This document shows, one piece after another, positions 42,170 to 51,765 of a stretch of 64,000 bases of DNA. The translations under genes were made by a program, and so were the position numbers. Each line of letters starts with the position of its first letter. Position 1 is the stretch's first letter. The stretch spans positions 1,554,001 to 1,618,000 of the forward strand of contig CP048486.1 in NCBI GenBank assembly GCA_025560025.1. Direction: 5' to 3'. The DNA comes from Agrobacterium tumefaciens. GTDB lineage: Bacteria > Pseudomonadota > Alphaproteobacteria > Rhizobiales > Rhizobiaceae. The notes under the pieces were generated by a model. It was given only the letters and a program-made list of their open reading frames with translations, did no database searches and was not told the DNA's origin.

Positions 42170-42568
42170 CTAATCGCCGCCAATCTGCTTCGTACAACTG
42201 AAGCTCCTGCCGTCGATCACGAGATCGAGCACCGCCTTGTAGCGGGCTCCCTTCGCATCGAGCGTCACAGAACTCAGCAATTGCGAACGTCCGGCAGCGG
42301 CGTCGAAATCGCCGCCCTGATTGATGACGGAACGCCCGCTGCCGCCCGATTTTTCGACGTGAAAGGAGTAGGTCCCGCCGCCACCGGCGTCACCCTTCGT
42401 GACGGCTTCCAGCCTTACCATGCCGGCCTGCGGTGTTGCCCTGATCTCGCAGCGCTGCCCTTCGGCCGGTTCCTTTGCAGTCGATATGGCTGCAACGGCG
42501 CCGAAAGGAAGCAGGGCCATTGCAAGGATCGCCGCCAGACGGCGCGGATGTCTGAGGGTATGGGGCAT
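42170..42568 (-). CDS. csgH: CsgH-like curli assembly inhibitor
   Basis: 132 residues with a signal peptide (LAAILAMALLPFGAVAAIS). The mature domain is beta-rich, with Cys in GQRCEIRA and SFSCTKQI. CsgH is the alphaproteobacterial counterpart of CsgC, a periplasmic chaperone that prevents early amyloid formation. Placement between two curlin genes supports the call. GGGAGA 8 bases before the ATG. Confidence 0.75.
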   Translation of the reverse strand: MPHTLRHPRRLAAILAMALLPFGAVAAISTAKEPAEGQRCEIRATPQAGMVRLEAVTKGDAGGGGTYSFHVEKSGGSGRSVINQGGDFDAAAGRSQLLSSVTLDAKGARYKAVLDLVIDGRSFSCTKQIGGD

Positions 42569-42629
42569 GGCTCGTCTCCCTGACGATCTGATATTTCGAT
42601 CTCGACCGTTTCACGTCATCGCCGACTGC

Positions 42630-43067
42630 TTAAGGGCAGGCCTGCACGAAGGCAGCGACATTGTCGTTGCCGCCCTGGCTCACATTGGCGCTGCAGCCAC
42701 GGCCCACCTGAACACCGGCGGCGATATTGCCGTTGCCGTCCTGGGTGAGGATGGTGGTGTGGTTGGAGCCGAATTGCCCGATGCCGGCCACGTTGCGGCT
42801 GCCGTTCTGATAGGTGGAGCCGTAATTGTCATGCCCCTCCTGACCGACGGCCGAAAGGTTTTGCCGACCATATTGATGGCCGACAATCCGGTTGTAACCG
42901 CCATTCTGGTAGGTGCGGATCCGGTTGCCATAACCTTCCTGCGCGCCACCGGCAGAGTTGGACCAGCCATATTGTTCGATGCGCACATCATTGGCCATGG
43001 CGGGTGCCGCGGCAGCGATGCCAACGAGAGCAACGAGTGCACTTGCAATGAAAGACTTCCGGATCAT
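42630..43067 (-). CDS. Curlin-repeat protein, major-subunit-like
   Basis: 145 residues with signal peptide ending APAMA. About ten Q-x-G-x-x-N half repeats follow (EQYGWSN, QEGYGN, YQNGGYN, HQYGRQN, GQEGHDN, YQNGSRN, TQDGNGN, SQGGNDN), i.e. five curlin strand-turn-strand units, the CsgA arrangement. Unusually, two cysteines occur in the last part (GRGCSAN, FVQACP), which could form a disulphide. The secretion genes csgE, F and G are not in the window. Confidence 0.85.
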   Translation of the reverse strand: MIRKSFIASALVALVGIAAAAPAMANDVRIEQYGWSNSAGGAQEGYGNRIRTYQNGGYNRIVGHQYGRQNLSAVGQEGHDNYGSTYQNGSRNVAGIGQFGSNHTTILTQDGNGNIAAGVQVGRGCSANVSQGGNDNVAAFVQACP

Positions 43068-43238
43068 GACTGTCTCCTCAGGCGGATAGGACCGCGGTTG
43101 AACGTCTTTGTTTTAGACGGCCCCGCCGGAACGGAAGCTGAAGAGATTATTCAGTCGGGGTTCATGGCCCGCTCTCATGCGTTTCAAACATAATCGTGTT
43201 CCGGATCAAATCCGCGCGGCCGTCCTCTCCAATCTGAC

Positions 43239-43268
43239 AAGCGGCGCAGTTTTCTGCCTGCGCCGCTT
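43239..43268 (-). terminator. Terminator hairpin after hutU
   Basis: AAGCGGCGCAG at 43239-43249 pairs with CTGCGCCGCTT at 43258-43268, 8-base loop, 8 bases past the hutU stop. The T-run is on the plus-strand side, so efficiency for the minus-strand operon is uncertain. Confidence 0.6.
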
Positions 43269-43275
43269 TGTCTTT

Positions 43276-44949
43276 TTAGTTCCCGAGAATTCCAGGCAGG
43301 CGCAGGCCCTGTTGCTTTGCGCAATCGAGGGCGATCTCGTAACCGGCATCGGCATGCCGCATGACGCCGGTTGCCGGGTCGTTAAAGAGCACGCGTTCAA
43401 GCCGCCTGGCCGCATCGTCCGATCCGTCGGCGCAGATGACGACGCCCGAATGCTGGGAAAAGCCCATGCCGACGCCGCCGCCGTGATGCAGCGATACCCA
43501 GGTCGCACCCGATGCCGTATTAAGCAATGCGTTGAGCAGCGGCCAGTCGGACACGGCATCCGAGCCGTCCTGCATCGCCTCTGTTTCCCGGTTCGGCGAG
43601 GCGACCGAGCCGCTGTCGAGATGATCGCGGCCAATGACGATCGGAGCCTTCAGCTCGCCGTTCCTGACCATTTCATTGAAGGCAAGCCCGAGGCGGTGAC
43701 GGTCGCCAAGCCCGACCCAGCAGATGCGGGCCGGGACACCCTGGAAAGCGATGCGCTCGCGCGCCATGTCCAGCCAGTTATGCAGGTGCTTGTTATCCGG
43801 CAGCAACTCCTTCACCTTGGCGTCGGTCTTGTAGATGTCTTCCGGATCGCCCGAAAGAGCCGCCCAGCGGAACGGGCCGATGCCCTTGCAGAACAGCGGG
43901 CGGATATAGGCCGGCACGAAGCCGGGGAAAGCGAAGGCGTTTTCAAGACCCTCATCCTTGGCGACCTGACGGATGTTGTTGCCGTAGTCGAAGGTCGGGA
44001 TGCCCATGTCCTGGAAGGCGATCATCGCTTCGACGTGGTCGCGCATGGAGGCGCGGGCGGCCTTTTCCACCGACTTCGGATCGCTGACCCGCTTTTCCTT
44101 CCACTGGCCCATGGTCCAGCCCTTTGGAAGATAGCCGTTGATCGGGTCGTGGGCCGAGGTCTGGTCCGTGACCATGTCGGGGCGGATGCCGCGGCGGACC
44201 ATTTCCGGCAGGATTTCGGCGCAGTTGCCAAGCAGGCCGACGGACTTGGCTTCGCCCTTTTTCGTCCAGCCGGCGATCATGTCCATGGCTTCGTCCAGCG
44301 TTTCGGCCTTCTCGTCGAGATAGCGGGTGCGCAGGCGGAAATCGATCGAATCCGGGTTGCACTCGACGGCAAGGCAGGATGCGCCGGCCATGACGGCTGC
44401 CAGCGGCTGGGCGCCGCCCATGCCGCCGAGGCCGCCGGTCAGGACCCACTTGCCCTTGAGGTTGCCGTTGTAATGCTGATTGCCGGCTTCGACGAAGGTC
44501 TCATAGGTGCCCTGCACGATGCCCTGGGTGCCGATATAGATCCATGAGCCGGCGGTCATCTGGCCGTACATGGCGAGACCCTTCTTATCCAGTTCGTTGA
44601 AATGGTCCCAGGTCGCCCAGTGCGGCACCAGGTTGGAATTGGCGATCAGGACACGCGGCGCATCCTTGTGGGTGCGGAAAACACCGACCGGCTTGCCCGA
44701 CTGCACGACGAGCGTTTCATCCTCGTTCAAATCTTTCAGCGTCGCGACGATGCGGTCGAAATCGGCCCAGGTGCGGGCAGCACGGCCGATGCCGCCATAG
44801 ACGACCAGCTCATGCGGGTTCTCGGCCACGTCAGGATCGAGATTGTTCATCAGCATGCGCAGCGGCGCTTCGGTCATCCAGCTCTTGGTGTTGAGCTCAA
44901 TACCCTTTGGCGCGCGGACGTCGCGGATGTTGTGGCGCGGATTGTTCAT
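43276..44949 (-). CDS. hutU: Urocanate hydratase
   Basis: 557-residue NAD-dependent urocanase, the usual length. The family block with the essential cysteine is [20 protein letters not shown], and the C-terminus ([36 protein letters not shown]) is canonical. It should hydrate ordinary urocanate to imidazolonepropionate; nothing suggests a thiourocanate specialist. GGAGG before ATG 44949 fixes the start. It is the last gene of the hutF-X-W-V-H-U operon, and the next enzyme (HutI) is not in the window. Confidence 0.96.
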   Translation of the reverse strand: MNNPRHNIRDVRAPKGIELNTKSWMTEAPLRMLMNNLDPDVAENPHELVVYGGIGRAARTWADFDRIVATLKDLNEDETLVVQSGKPVGVFRTHKDAPRVLIANSNLVPHWATWDHFNELDKKGLAMYGQMTAGSWIYIGTQGIVQGTYETFVEAGNQHYNGNLKGKWVLTGGLGGMGGAQPLAAVMAGASCLAVECNPDSIDFRLRTRYLDEKAETLDEAMDMIAGWTKKGEAKSVGLLGNCAEILPEMVRRGIRPDMVTDQTSAHDPINGYLPKGWTMGQWKEKRVSDPKSVEKAARASMRDHVEAMIAFQDMGIPTFDYGNNIRQVAKDEGLENAFAFPGFVPAYIRPLFCKGIGPFRWAALSGDPEDIYKTDAKVKELLPDNKHLHNWLDMARERIAFQGVPARICWVGLGDRHRLGLAFNEMVRNGELKAPIVIGRDHLDSGSVASPNRETEAMQDGSDAVSDWPLLNALLNTASGATWVSLHHGGGVGMGFSQHSGVVICADGSDDAARRLERVLFNDPATGVMRHADAGYEIALDCAKQQGLRLPGILGN

Positions 44950-45076
44950 GTGATTTCCTCCGGTGTCAGGCCAAGCGCAGAAGCTTCGATGCGCTGGAGA
45001 ATGGTTTTTAAGATTGGGCGGTGCCGTAAGCGAAGGGTTCGCCATGGTCAGCAAGCGGCGTTGAAGAGAAGCTTGC

Positions 45077-46576
45077 TCATACGGCGCTTTGGAACAGGCC
45101 TGCTTTCGTTGTGCGCACCAGGGATGCGATGCGGGCGAAATCGGTGTTCAGGGGACGATCGTCGGCATAATGGGGGACGGTATCGCGTATGCGATTGTAG
45201 AGCCTCGTCAGAGGGGCCCCGCGATGAACGTCCGGTGAGAGGTCATAGGCCTGAGCAGCGCAAAGAAGCTCGATTGCGATGACGGTTTCGAGATTGTCGA
45301 GAACGCGCAAGGCCTTTTCAGCCGCCGGTGTGGAATGTGGAAGGACGTCTTCCTGAAGGGCTGACGTAATTCCTCCATCAATGCTTGCGGGCGCAGAAAG
45401 TCTGCGGTTCTCTCCGCAAAGCGAGACTGCCGTATATTGAGCAATCATGAACCCGGAGCCAACGCCACTTTCGCCGGAAAGGAAAGCGGGGAGGCCGCTG
45501 ACGAGAGGGTTGACCAGCCGGTCCGTTCGACGCTCCGAAATAATCCCGAGCTGCGTTGTGACGATTGCAAGCTGATCCATAGCAAAGGCCAGCGTCGTTG
45601 AAAGCGCATGCGCTTGAGAATAGACAACCGGTTCCTCGGGACTGCCCTTCACAAGCGGATTGTCTGTTACGCTTGCAAGCTCCCGTTCTGCCGTTTCCGC
45701 GATTGTGGCAAGGCTATCCCGGATTGCGCCATGAATCTGTGGAACCGCCCTGATGCTCATCGGGTCCTGCGTTCGCACATCCGCGCCGTTGCGCACCGTC
45801 CCGGTTAGCCCTTCGCGGAGGTGTCGTGCGGTTTCCCACAAACCGGGCGACTTTCGCAATCGCATGGGTTCGTCGGCAAACGTATTCTGCTGGCGGCCGA
45901 GAACGCCATAGGTGAAGGCCGCGGCGGCATCGGCCCAATCAAGAAGACGCATCGCCCTGTCGAGAGCGACGCATGTCAGCCCCGTCGTGCAGGGGCTGCC
46001 GTTTACGAGACTCAATCCTTCTTTTGCGCCAAGCGTCAAAGGGCTCAATCCCGCAATTTCGAGCGCCTCCGCTCCCGAAACCTGCCGTGACTGGAAGGTG
46101 GCTGCTCCATGCCCGATGACAACAAGCCCTATTGCCGCTGCATGGGTGATGTAGCCGAGAGACCCCCGCGACGGTATGACCGGAATGACGCCCGCATTGA
46201 GAAGCGCAACAAGCGTCTCGACGACCTCAAGCCGAATGCCGGAATAGCCGTGAGCGAAATTGTTGATCTGAGCAGCCATGACGGCGCGCGCCTGGTTTTC
46301 AGGCAAGGGCGTTCCCACACCGCAGGCATGGCTGAACAGGATGTTGTGCGAAAGACGGCTTTGTTGTTCGCGATCAATAATGACCTCGCAAAGCGCGCCG
46401 ACACCGGTGTTGATGCCATAACCCCGAATGCCACGATCCACAATTGCATCAACGAGTTCTCGAGACCGGCTGATCCGTTCACGAGCACCGGCTGACAGGA
46501 CGAGCTTTGCCCCGCCCGCAATGGCTGCGATATCGGCGGCCCTCAAGGGAAGATCCAGAACGATATCTTCAGCCAT
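45077..46576 (-). CDS. hutH: Histidine-ammonia-lyase homologue lacking the MIO triad
   Basis: 499 residues, full-length HAL fold with the Pseudomonas numbering retained: Tyr53 (GYGINTG) and His83 (FSHACGVG) are in place, Asn192 (LVNGS), Gln270-Arg276 (QDPMSIR) and the Glu in [11 protein letters not shown] are kept. But the motif that should read G-S-x-G-A-S-G reads GSLGYIT, so residues 142-144 are Tyr-Ile-Thr and the MIO electrophile cannot form. The Tyr of QDPYS is Met and the GNFHAEP Phe is also lost. No frameshift is visible. Such proteins may eliminate a better leaving group such as trimethylamine; ergothionase is the known precedent. It overlaps hutV by 8 bases. Confidence 0.88.
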   Translation of the reverse strand: MAEDIVLDLPLRAADIAAIAGGAKLVLSAGARERISRSRELVDAIVDRGIRGYGINTGVGALCEVIIDREQQSRLSHNILFSHACGVGTPLPENQARAVMAAQINNFAHGYSGIRLEVVETLVALLNAGVIPVIPSRGSLGYITHAAAIGLVVIGHGAATFQSRQVSGAEALEIAGLSPLTLGAKEGLSLVNGSPCTTGLTCVALDRAMRLLDWADAAAAFTYGVLGRQQNTFADEPMRLRKSPGLWETARHLREGLTGTVRNGADVRTQDPMSIRAVPQIHGAIRDSLATIAETAERELASVTDNPLVKGSPEEPVVYSQAHALSTTLAFAMDQLAIVTTQLGIISERRTDRLVNPLVSGLPAFLSGESGVGSGFMIAQYTAVSLCGENRRLSAPASIDGGITSALQEDVLPHSTPAAEKALRVLDNLETVIAIELLCAAQAYDLSPDVHRGAPLTRLYNRIRDTVPHYADDRPLNTDFARIASLVRTTKAGLFQSAV

Positions 46577-47393
46577 GTGCCCGGTTCCTGCCCTGTACAA
46601 AGCGGGCGACATACTCATTCGCCGGGTTTTCGAGGATCTCGTTGGGAGTGCCCTGTTGAACGAGTTCTCCATCTTTCAGAATGGCAATCTGCGACCCTAT
46701 GTAGAGGGCTTCGTCGAGGTCATGCGTGATGAACACGATCGTTTTTGAAAGGTCCTGCTGGAGCTGCAGCAATTGATCCTGCATGTCGGCCCGGATCAAC
46801 GGGTCGAGGGCGCTGAAGGCCTCATCCATCAAAATGACATCGGTGTCGGCGGTCAGCGCGCGGGCCAGTCCGACACGCTGTTTCATGCCGCCCGAGAGTT
46901 CGTGAGGATATTTGTTTTCATAGCCCGAAAGACCAACGGTTTCGATCCACTGCATTCCCAGCTCTTCGGCCTTCTTGCGGGGTGTGCCGCGGACACGCTG
47001 GCCGTAAATCACGTTCTGAAGCACCGTGCGATGGGGCGCCAGCGCAAAGCTTTGAAAAACCATGCTGACCTTATGGGTCCGGAACTTTCTGAGCTCCCGC
47101 GCCTTCAGTGACAGGATGTTGTTGCCTGCGAACACAATCTCTCCGGCGGTTGGTTCGATCAACCGGTTCAAGTGGCGCACGAGCGTGGACTTGCCGGAAC
47201 CCGACAATCCCATAATCACGAAAATGCCACCGGCCGGGATATCCATGCTGACGTTGTTCAGCCCAAGGCTGCAACCGGATCGCGCGAGGATTTCCTGTTT
47301 GCTGACGCCTGACTTCGCCAGCTCGAGAGCGGCGCGGCTATTGTGGCCGAAAATCTTGTAAACGTTGCGAATGCTGATGCTGGTGACCATCAC
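46569..47393 (-). CDS. hutV: HutV/ProV-type ABC importer ATPase
   Basis: 274-residue ATPase of the betaine/histidine importer family with GLSGSGKST, LSGGMKQRVGLARAL and VILMDEAFSALDP. The N-terminal extension (KSGVSKQEILARSGC) is typical of ProV/HutV. It lacks the C-terminal CBS domains of osmoregulated ProV, as expected for a catabolic transporter. In Sinorhizobium, HutXWV takes up histidine and also betaines. Confidence 0.9.
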   Translation of the reverse strand: MMVTSISIRNVYKIFGHNSRAALELAKSGVSKQEILARSGCSLGLNNVSMDIPAGGIFVIMGLSGSGKSTLVRHLNRLIEPTAGEIVFAGNNILSLKARELRKFRTHKVSMVFQSFALAPHRTVLQNVIYGQRVRGTPRKKAEELGMQWIETVGLSGYENKYPHELSGGMKQRVGLARALTADTDVILMDEAFSALDPLIRADMQDQLLQLQQDLSKTIVFITHDLDEALYIGSQIAILKDGELVQQGTPNEILENPANEYVARFVQGRNRAHG

Positions 47394-48235
47394 TGCTCTC
47401 CCCGGCTCTTCCCGAAACCTTGTGTGATGCGATCCAGAACGATCGCAAGGATGACGATGCCCAATCCAGCTTCAAGGCCCATGCCGACATTCAGGGTCTG
47501 AATCCCGTTCAGAACGGTTTCGCCAAGGCCGCGGGCACCGATCATTGAAGCAACCACCACCATGGACAAAGCCATCATGATCGTCTGATTAAGGCCCGCC
47601 ATGATTGTTGGCATGGCAAGCGGGAGTTCGGTTCCGAAAAGAATCTGGGTAGGGCTGCCGCCGAAAGCCACCGCAGCTTCGGTCACCTCCTTGTCGACTT
47701 GGCGAATTCCAAGATCCGTCAATCTGATCAGCGGCGGTATGGCGTAAATGATCGTCGCCAGCACGGCTGGAACCTTACCAAGGCCAAACAGCATCAAGGC
47801 CGGTATCAGATACACGAAACTCGGCATCGTCTGCATGACGTCGAGAACCGGCAATGTAACGCGCCTTGCCCAGACGGATTTTGCCGTCAGTATGCCTATC
47901 GGGATGCCTATGAAAATGGAGATCAGCGTCGCCATTAACATGAGTGCGAGGGTTTGCATGGTCTGATCCCAAAGCCCCAGCACGCCGACGAGAAACAACA
48001 TGACGCCGACCAGGACGGTAACGACCAGATGTCTGGTGCCGAACCAGGCGAGAACCATGAAGCAGGCAATGATGATCCACCATGGCGTCCCGCGCAGGAC
48101 ATTTTCGATGGTCAGAAGAAAATGTAGTATGGCGTTGGAAAACGCGCGAAAACCTTGTCCGTAGTCTGTAACCAGCATGGTCACAAATGAGTTGACTGGT
48201 TGACGGATCGAAAAACGAAATTGCTCGGGAAACAA
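47390..48235 (-). CDS. hutW: HutW/ProW-type ABC importer permease
   Basis: 281-residue permease of the betaine/histidine family, with five or six helices and the EAA region EVTEAAVAFGGSPTQIL. It starts with TTG; GGAGG 5 bases before it supports the choice. Its end overlaps hutV by four bases. Confidence 0.88.
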   Translation of the reverse strand: MFPEQFRFSIRQPVNSFVTMLVTDYGQGFRAFSNAILHFLLTIENVLRGTPWWIIIACFMVLAWFGTRHLVVTVLVGVMLFLVGVLGLWDQTMQTLALMLMATLISIFIGIPIGILTAKSVWARRVTLPVLDVMQTMPSFVYLIPALMLFGLGKVPAVLATIIYAIPPLIRLTDLGIRQVDKEVTEAAVAFGGSPTQILFGTELPLAMPTIMAGLNQTIMMALSMVVVASMIGARGLGETVLNGIQTLNVGMGLEAGLGIVILAIVLDRITQGFGKSRGEQ

Positions 48236-48269
48236 GGCAACCTCCAGAATATAGTGGGGTGACGGAGTC

Positions 48270-48296
48270 CGGGAGGAACGTCTTGCGCTCCTCCCG
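48270..48296. repeat. 8-bp hairpin after hutX
   Basis: CGGGAGGA at 48270-48277 pairs with TCCTCCCG at 48289-48296, 11-base loop, 6 bases after the hutX stop and before hutW. It hides the GGAGG-like sequence but not the one used by hutW. Confidence 0.6.
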
Positions 48297-48302
48297 AAAG
48301 GT

Positions 48303-49337
48303 TCACTTCAGGCTTGCTTCGATTTTGGTGCGCGCCTCGTCGCTCACCCAAGCATGCCAGATGTCGCCCTTTTCCTTCAGAAAGCGGTTGGCGACCGTGG
48401 CGCCGTCGGCGCCGTTGTCGACCATGTAAGCCAGCGTCTTGTTGACTTCATCGAGCGGGAACGTCGCCTTCTTGAGGACCTCGATGATTTCGGGAGCCTC
48501 CTTCGCGAAGTTGGCATTGACACCATAGGCAACTTCCATCGGAGAAAGCGCGCATGCCCCTTCGCGGTTGCTGCCGCCACCCTTGACCTGCTCCCGGCAA
48601 GCGTCGCTATATTCAGGGGCGTCCAGCCGTATGAGCTCGAATTTCCCCATGATTGCGGTCGGCGTCCAGTAATAGAACAGGACAGGCTGACCTTGCAGAT
48701 ATGATGAGGTGATTGCCGAATCGAGTGCAGAGCCACTGCCTGGGCGGAAGTTCACATACAGGTCCTGAATGCCATAGTCCGTCAGCTTGATGGTCGACTC
48801 GCCTTCGCAGGTCCAGCCGAACGGGCAATTCAGGAAACGGCCCTTGGACGGCTCCTCGGGGTCGCTGAAAATCTTGACAACTTCCGGATCCTTGAGTTGT
48901 TCAACCGATTTCAGGTCTGGAACCAGAGGTTTGATGCCGCGCTTCTCGTCGCCTTTGACAACAAAGGCGGGAACGTACCATCCCTCGCTGGCACCGACGA
49001 TCGGCGCGCCGATATTCAGACCCGTTCCCTCGGAAACCGCTTTCTTCCAGACTTCGCTGCGTCCGACCCATTCCTCAGCAAAGATCTGGACGTCATTTTG
49101 CGAAACCGCTTGTTCAAGCGTCACCGAGTTGCCGGGAATGGTGTCAGTCTTGCATTCATAACCCTTGGAAAGGATCGTCTCGATCACGCGTGTGATGAAA
49201 TCACCGCTCTCCCAGGCAAGGCCTGCGAAGGTGACGGTTTTCCCGTCGCCACAATAGGATGCATGTGCCGTGCCCATTGAGCCGCCCATAAGGAGCGCGG
49301 AGGTAATAAGCGCAAGTCGCAATTTAGTATTCAACAT
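48303..49337 (-). CDS. hutX: HutX/ProX-type betaine- or histidine-binding protein
   Basis: 344 residues, with a Sec signal peptide (LALITSALLMGGSMGTAHA). The quaternary-amine binding-protein family block VTFAGLAWESGDF, the EEWVGRSEVW segment and the ALDSAITSSYLQG region are visible. Aromatic residues (several Trp/Tyr) typical of betaine cation boxes are present (FYYWTPTAIMG). It therefore could bind histidine, histidine betaine or related amines. AGGGGA 7 bases before ATG 49337. Confidence 0.87.
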   Translation of the reverse strand: MLNTKLRLALITSALLMGGSMGTAHASYCGDGKTVTFAGLAWESGDFITRVIETILSKGYECKTDTIPGNSVTLEQAVSQNDVQIFAEEWVGRSEVWKKAVSEGTGLNIGAPIVGASEGWYVPAFVVKGDEKRGIKPLVPDLKSVEQLKDPEVVKIFSDPEEPSKGRFLNCPFGWTCEGESTIKLTDYGIQDLYVNFRPGSGSALDSAITSSYLQGQPVLFYYWTPTAIMGKFELIRLDAPEYSDACREQVKGGGSNREGACALSPMEVAYGVNANFAKEAPEIIEVLKKATFPLDEVNKTLAYMVDNGADGATVANRFLKEKGDIWHAWVSDEARTKIEASLK

Positions 49338-49383
49338 TGGTATTCCCCTATTTGTTTGATTACTGCACTCACATTGCGAAAAC

Positions 49384-50754
49384 TTACATGAGCTTTCGCA
49401 AAACCTGTTGGAACGCGTGATTGATCTCCTCGTCGCGTTCATGCCTGCGATCGCGGATCACCCATTGACCGGCAACCATGACGTCGCGCACGGTTTCGGG
49501 TCCCAGGGCGAAAAGCCAGCGGTCAAGAATCTGGTCGCCAATAGCGGTCGAGATGAAGGGAGACGCCCCGTCGAGAACGATAAGATCAGCCTGTGCGCCC
49601 ACACGAATGCCAACTGTCTCGACACCAGAGGCGCGAGCACCGCCAGAAAGGCTGGCGTCGAAAATCGTTCGACCGACGGATGCACCTGCGCCAGACACGA
49701 GCCTGTTTCTTTGGCGATCGCGCAGACGCTGGCTGTATTCGAGGAGCCGCAGCTCTTCTGAAACGCTGGTGGCGATGTGGCTATCGGTGCCGATACCGAC
49801 CATGCCGCCGGCTGCCAGAAAATCGGTGCCGGGAAAAATGCCGTCGCCGAGATTGGCTTCGGTCGCAGGGCAAAGGCCTGCTACAGCTCCCGTGCGCGCC
49901 AGGCGCACTGTTTCCTCGTGCGTCATCTGTGTGGCGTGTATCGCGCACCATTGATTATTGACAGGCATCTCGTCCAGCAACCATTCGACAGGTCTGCGGC
50001 CACTCCAGGCGATGCAGTCATCGACTTCCTTTTGCTGTTCGGCGACATGGATGTGAAGCGGGCCTTGGCCCAGTCCGGCGTCCAGAAGGATGCGCATTTC
50101 TTCGGGGGTCGCGGCGCGCAGAGAATGTATGGCTGCCCCCAGAACGGCGCCGGCTTCATTAAACGGGCGCCTGAGCCGGTCGTGAAGGGCCAGGAACGCC
50201 TCTGTGGTGTGGATGAATGGACGCTGGCCCTCGGTGGGCTCGGCGCCGCCAAATCCGCTATGGGCGTAGAAGACCGGCAGATGCGTGAGGCCGATTCCCG
50301 TGGTTTTCGCGGCCTGAAGAATGCGAAGCGAATTCTCACCTGGATCCGAGTAGGGGGTCCCGTTTTCGCTATGGTGAAGATAATGAAACTCCACCACACG
50401 CCCGAAACCGCCCTTGAGAAGTTCACTATACAACTTAGTGGCAACAGTCTCGATATCTTCGGGCGATAGCTTGGAAACGACACGGTACATCAAAGTCCGC
50501 CACGTCCAGAAACTATCGTTTGACGATCCGGCGACCTCCGCGAGGCCGGCCATGGCGCGCTGGAACGCATGGGAGTGAAGATTGGAAAGGGCGGGTAAAA
50601 CCGGGCCAAAAGCCCTCTCTTCATTCGCAATTGGCGATGAATTGCATTCAACGGCTGTTATCTTGCCGTCGCTGTCAGTGGTTATGCGGACATTGTCGCT
50701 CCAGCCGTGCGGTAGAAGCGCGCGCTCGCAGAATATTGATTTCCACATCGCCAT
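49384..50754 (-). CDS. hutF: Formimidoylglutamate deiminase
   Basis: 456-residue amidohydrolase, HutF type. Metal ligands: HSH in ALSNLHSHAFQR, His in HIHVAEQQ, AIHATQM, and Asp in GIGTDSH. It converts N-formimino-L-glutamate to N-formylglutamate and ammonia, downstream of HutI. First gene of the operon, divergent from the HutC-like regulator. Confidence 0.92.
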   Translation of the reverse strand: MAMWKSIFCERALLPHGWSDNVRITTDSDGKITAVECNSSPIANEERAFGPVLPALSNLHSHAFQRAMAGLAEVAGSSNDSFWTWRTLMYRVVSKLSPEDIETVATKLYSELLKGGFGRVVEFHYLHHSENGTPYSDPGENSLRILQAAKTTGIGLTHLPVFYAHSGFGGAEPTEGQRPFIHTTEAFLALHDRLRRPFNEAGAVLGAAIHSLRAATPEEMRILLDAGLGQGPLHIHVAEQQKEVDDCIAWSGRRPVEWLLDEMPVNNQWCAIHATQMTHEETVRLARTGAVAGLCPATEANLGDGIFPGTDFLAAGGMVGIGTDSHIATSVSEELRLLEYSQRLRDRQRNRLVSGAGASVGRTIFDASLSGGARASGVETVGIRVGAQADLIVLDGASPFISTAIGDQILDRWLFALGPETVRDVMVAGQWVIRDRRHERDEEINHAFQQVLRKLM

Positions 50755-50868
50755 CGTCTCTCAAGTTGTATATGTAAGTTTGCATAATTGTAGGAGACAA
50801 GCAAGAGGAAAGGTGATAATTTTGGCCTCGAGATGATGTCGTCTATTTTTTGAGCAGGAGAACGTTTT
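50755..50868. promoter_or_regulatory. Divergent hutF/hutC-type promoter region
   Basis: Shared control region. TTGTATATGTAA at 50766-50777 is partly palindromic and resembles the TGTA-rich HutC operator, next to the hutF start. No sigma-54 element is present. Confidence 0.4.
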
Positions 50869-51624
50869 TTGGTCGTTTCAACGTTGTCTGAGATTGATAG
50901 CAGCCTAGCCCTGCCCACAGGGCGCCTGCCAGAGATGCCTCTCTATGAACGGGTGAAGGGGCAGATAAAGGCGAAGGTTGCCAATGGCGAATGGCCGCCT
51001 CACCACAGGATTCCTTCTGAAAACGAAATCGTTGATTTGCTGGGTGTAAGCAGGATGACTGCCAACCGGGCATTGCGCGAACTCGCCACCGAAGGCGTGA
51101 TCGTGCGGGTTCAGGGACGCGGTTCTTTTGTCGCTCCGCATAAAAGAAGTGCCGGGACGATGGGTGTTCGCAACATCGCCGATGAAATCAGGGAGCGTGG
51201 CGCTAACCATCATGCTGTGCTCATTCTGGCTCAACAGGAAGTGTGCGGTCCCGATCTGGCCGGAGCTCTTGATATCGAGGTCGGTTCGCCGATATTTCAC
51301 TCGATTATAGTGCATCATGAAGATGAGCTGCCAATTCAGTTGGAGGATCGTTTCGTCAATCCAAACGTGGCGCCGGATTATCTGGCGCTGGATTTCAATG
51401 TATTCACGCCGAACGCCTATCTGACCGCGCTGGCGCCGATTTCCAGGAGAGAGCAGTTTATTGAAGCTGTCTCTCCGCAGCCCTGGGAGTGCAAACTTCT
51501 TGCGGTCGGGCGCAGCGAACCGTGCCTTCTGGTGCGTCGGCGAACATGGTCGGCAACGCAGGCTGTAACAGCGGTGCGCCTGCTTTACCCTGGCACGCGC
51601 TACAGGCTGGAGACGCAAGAGTGA
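50869..51624 (+). CDS. hutC: GntR-family regulator, HutC-like
   Basis: 251 residues: GntR winged helix (RIPSENEIVDLLGVSRMTANRALRELA region) and a UTRA effector domain with VRRRTWSATQAVTAVRLLYPGTRY, as in HutC, which senses urocanate. It begins with TTG, 8 bases after AGGAG. It lies divergent from hutF and most likely represses the hut operon. Confidence 0.9.
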   Translation: MVVSTLSEIDSSLALPTGRLPEMPLYERVKGQIKAKVANGEWPPHHRIPSENEIVDLLGVSRMTANRALRELATEGVIVRVQGRGSFVAPHKRSAGTMGVRNIADEIRERGANHHAVLILAQQEVCGPDLAGALDIEVGSPIFHSIIVHHEDELPIQLEDRFVNPNVAPDYLALDFNVFTPNAYLTALAPISRREQFIEAVSPQPWECKLLAVGRSEPCLLVRRRTWSATQAVTAVRLLYPGTRYRLETQE

Positions 51625-51765
51625 TCCGGATGCCTGATTGCAGCGATGGTACTCCCGTGGCGGAAAGGCTGGATACAGTGCCCGGGAGGTTTGATCTGCT
51701 CCAGTGCAGGATCTCACGGTTACATTCGATCTTAGAGAAATAATGATAGTTACGCGGACAGATTG

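Noticed and set aside
43177..44547. 456-residue plus-strand open frame opposite hutU
   Set aside because: Antisense of the canonical urocanase; composition typical of a high-GC shadow frame.
43276..44949. Thiourocanate hydratase instead of urocanase
   Set aside because: The sequence is canonical HutU throughout the active-site blocks; a thio-specific enzyme should differ more.
46140..46165. Sequencing error or frameshift as cause of the missing MIO motif in hutH
   Set aside because: The frame stays open with conserved HAL residues on both sides of the motif, and a second, independent homologue in the window also lacks the triad.
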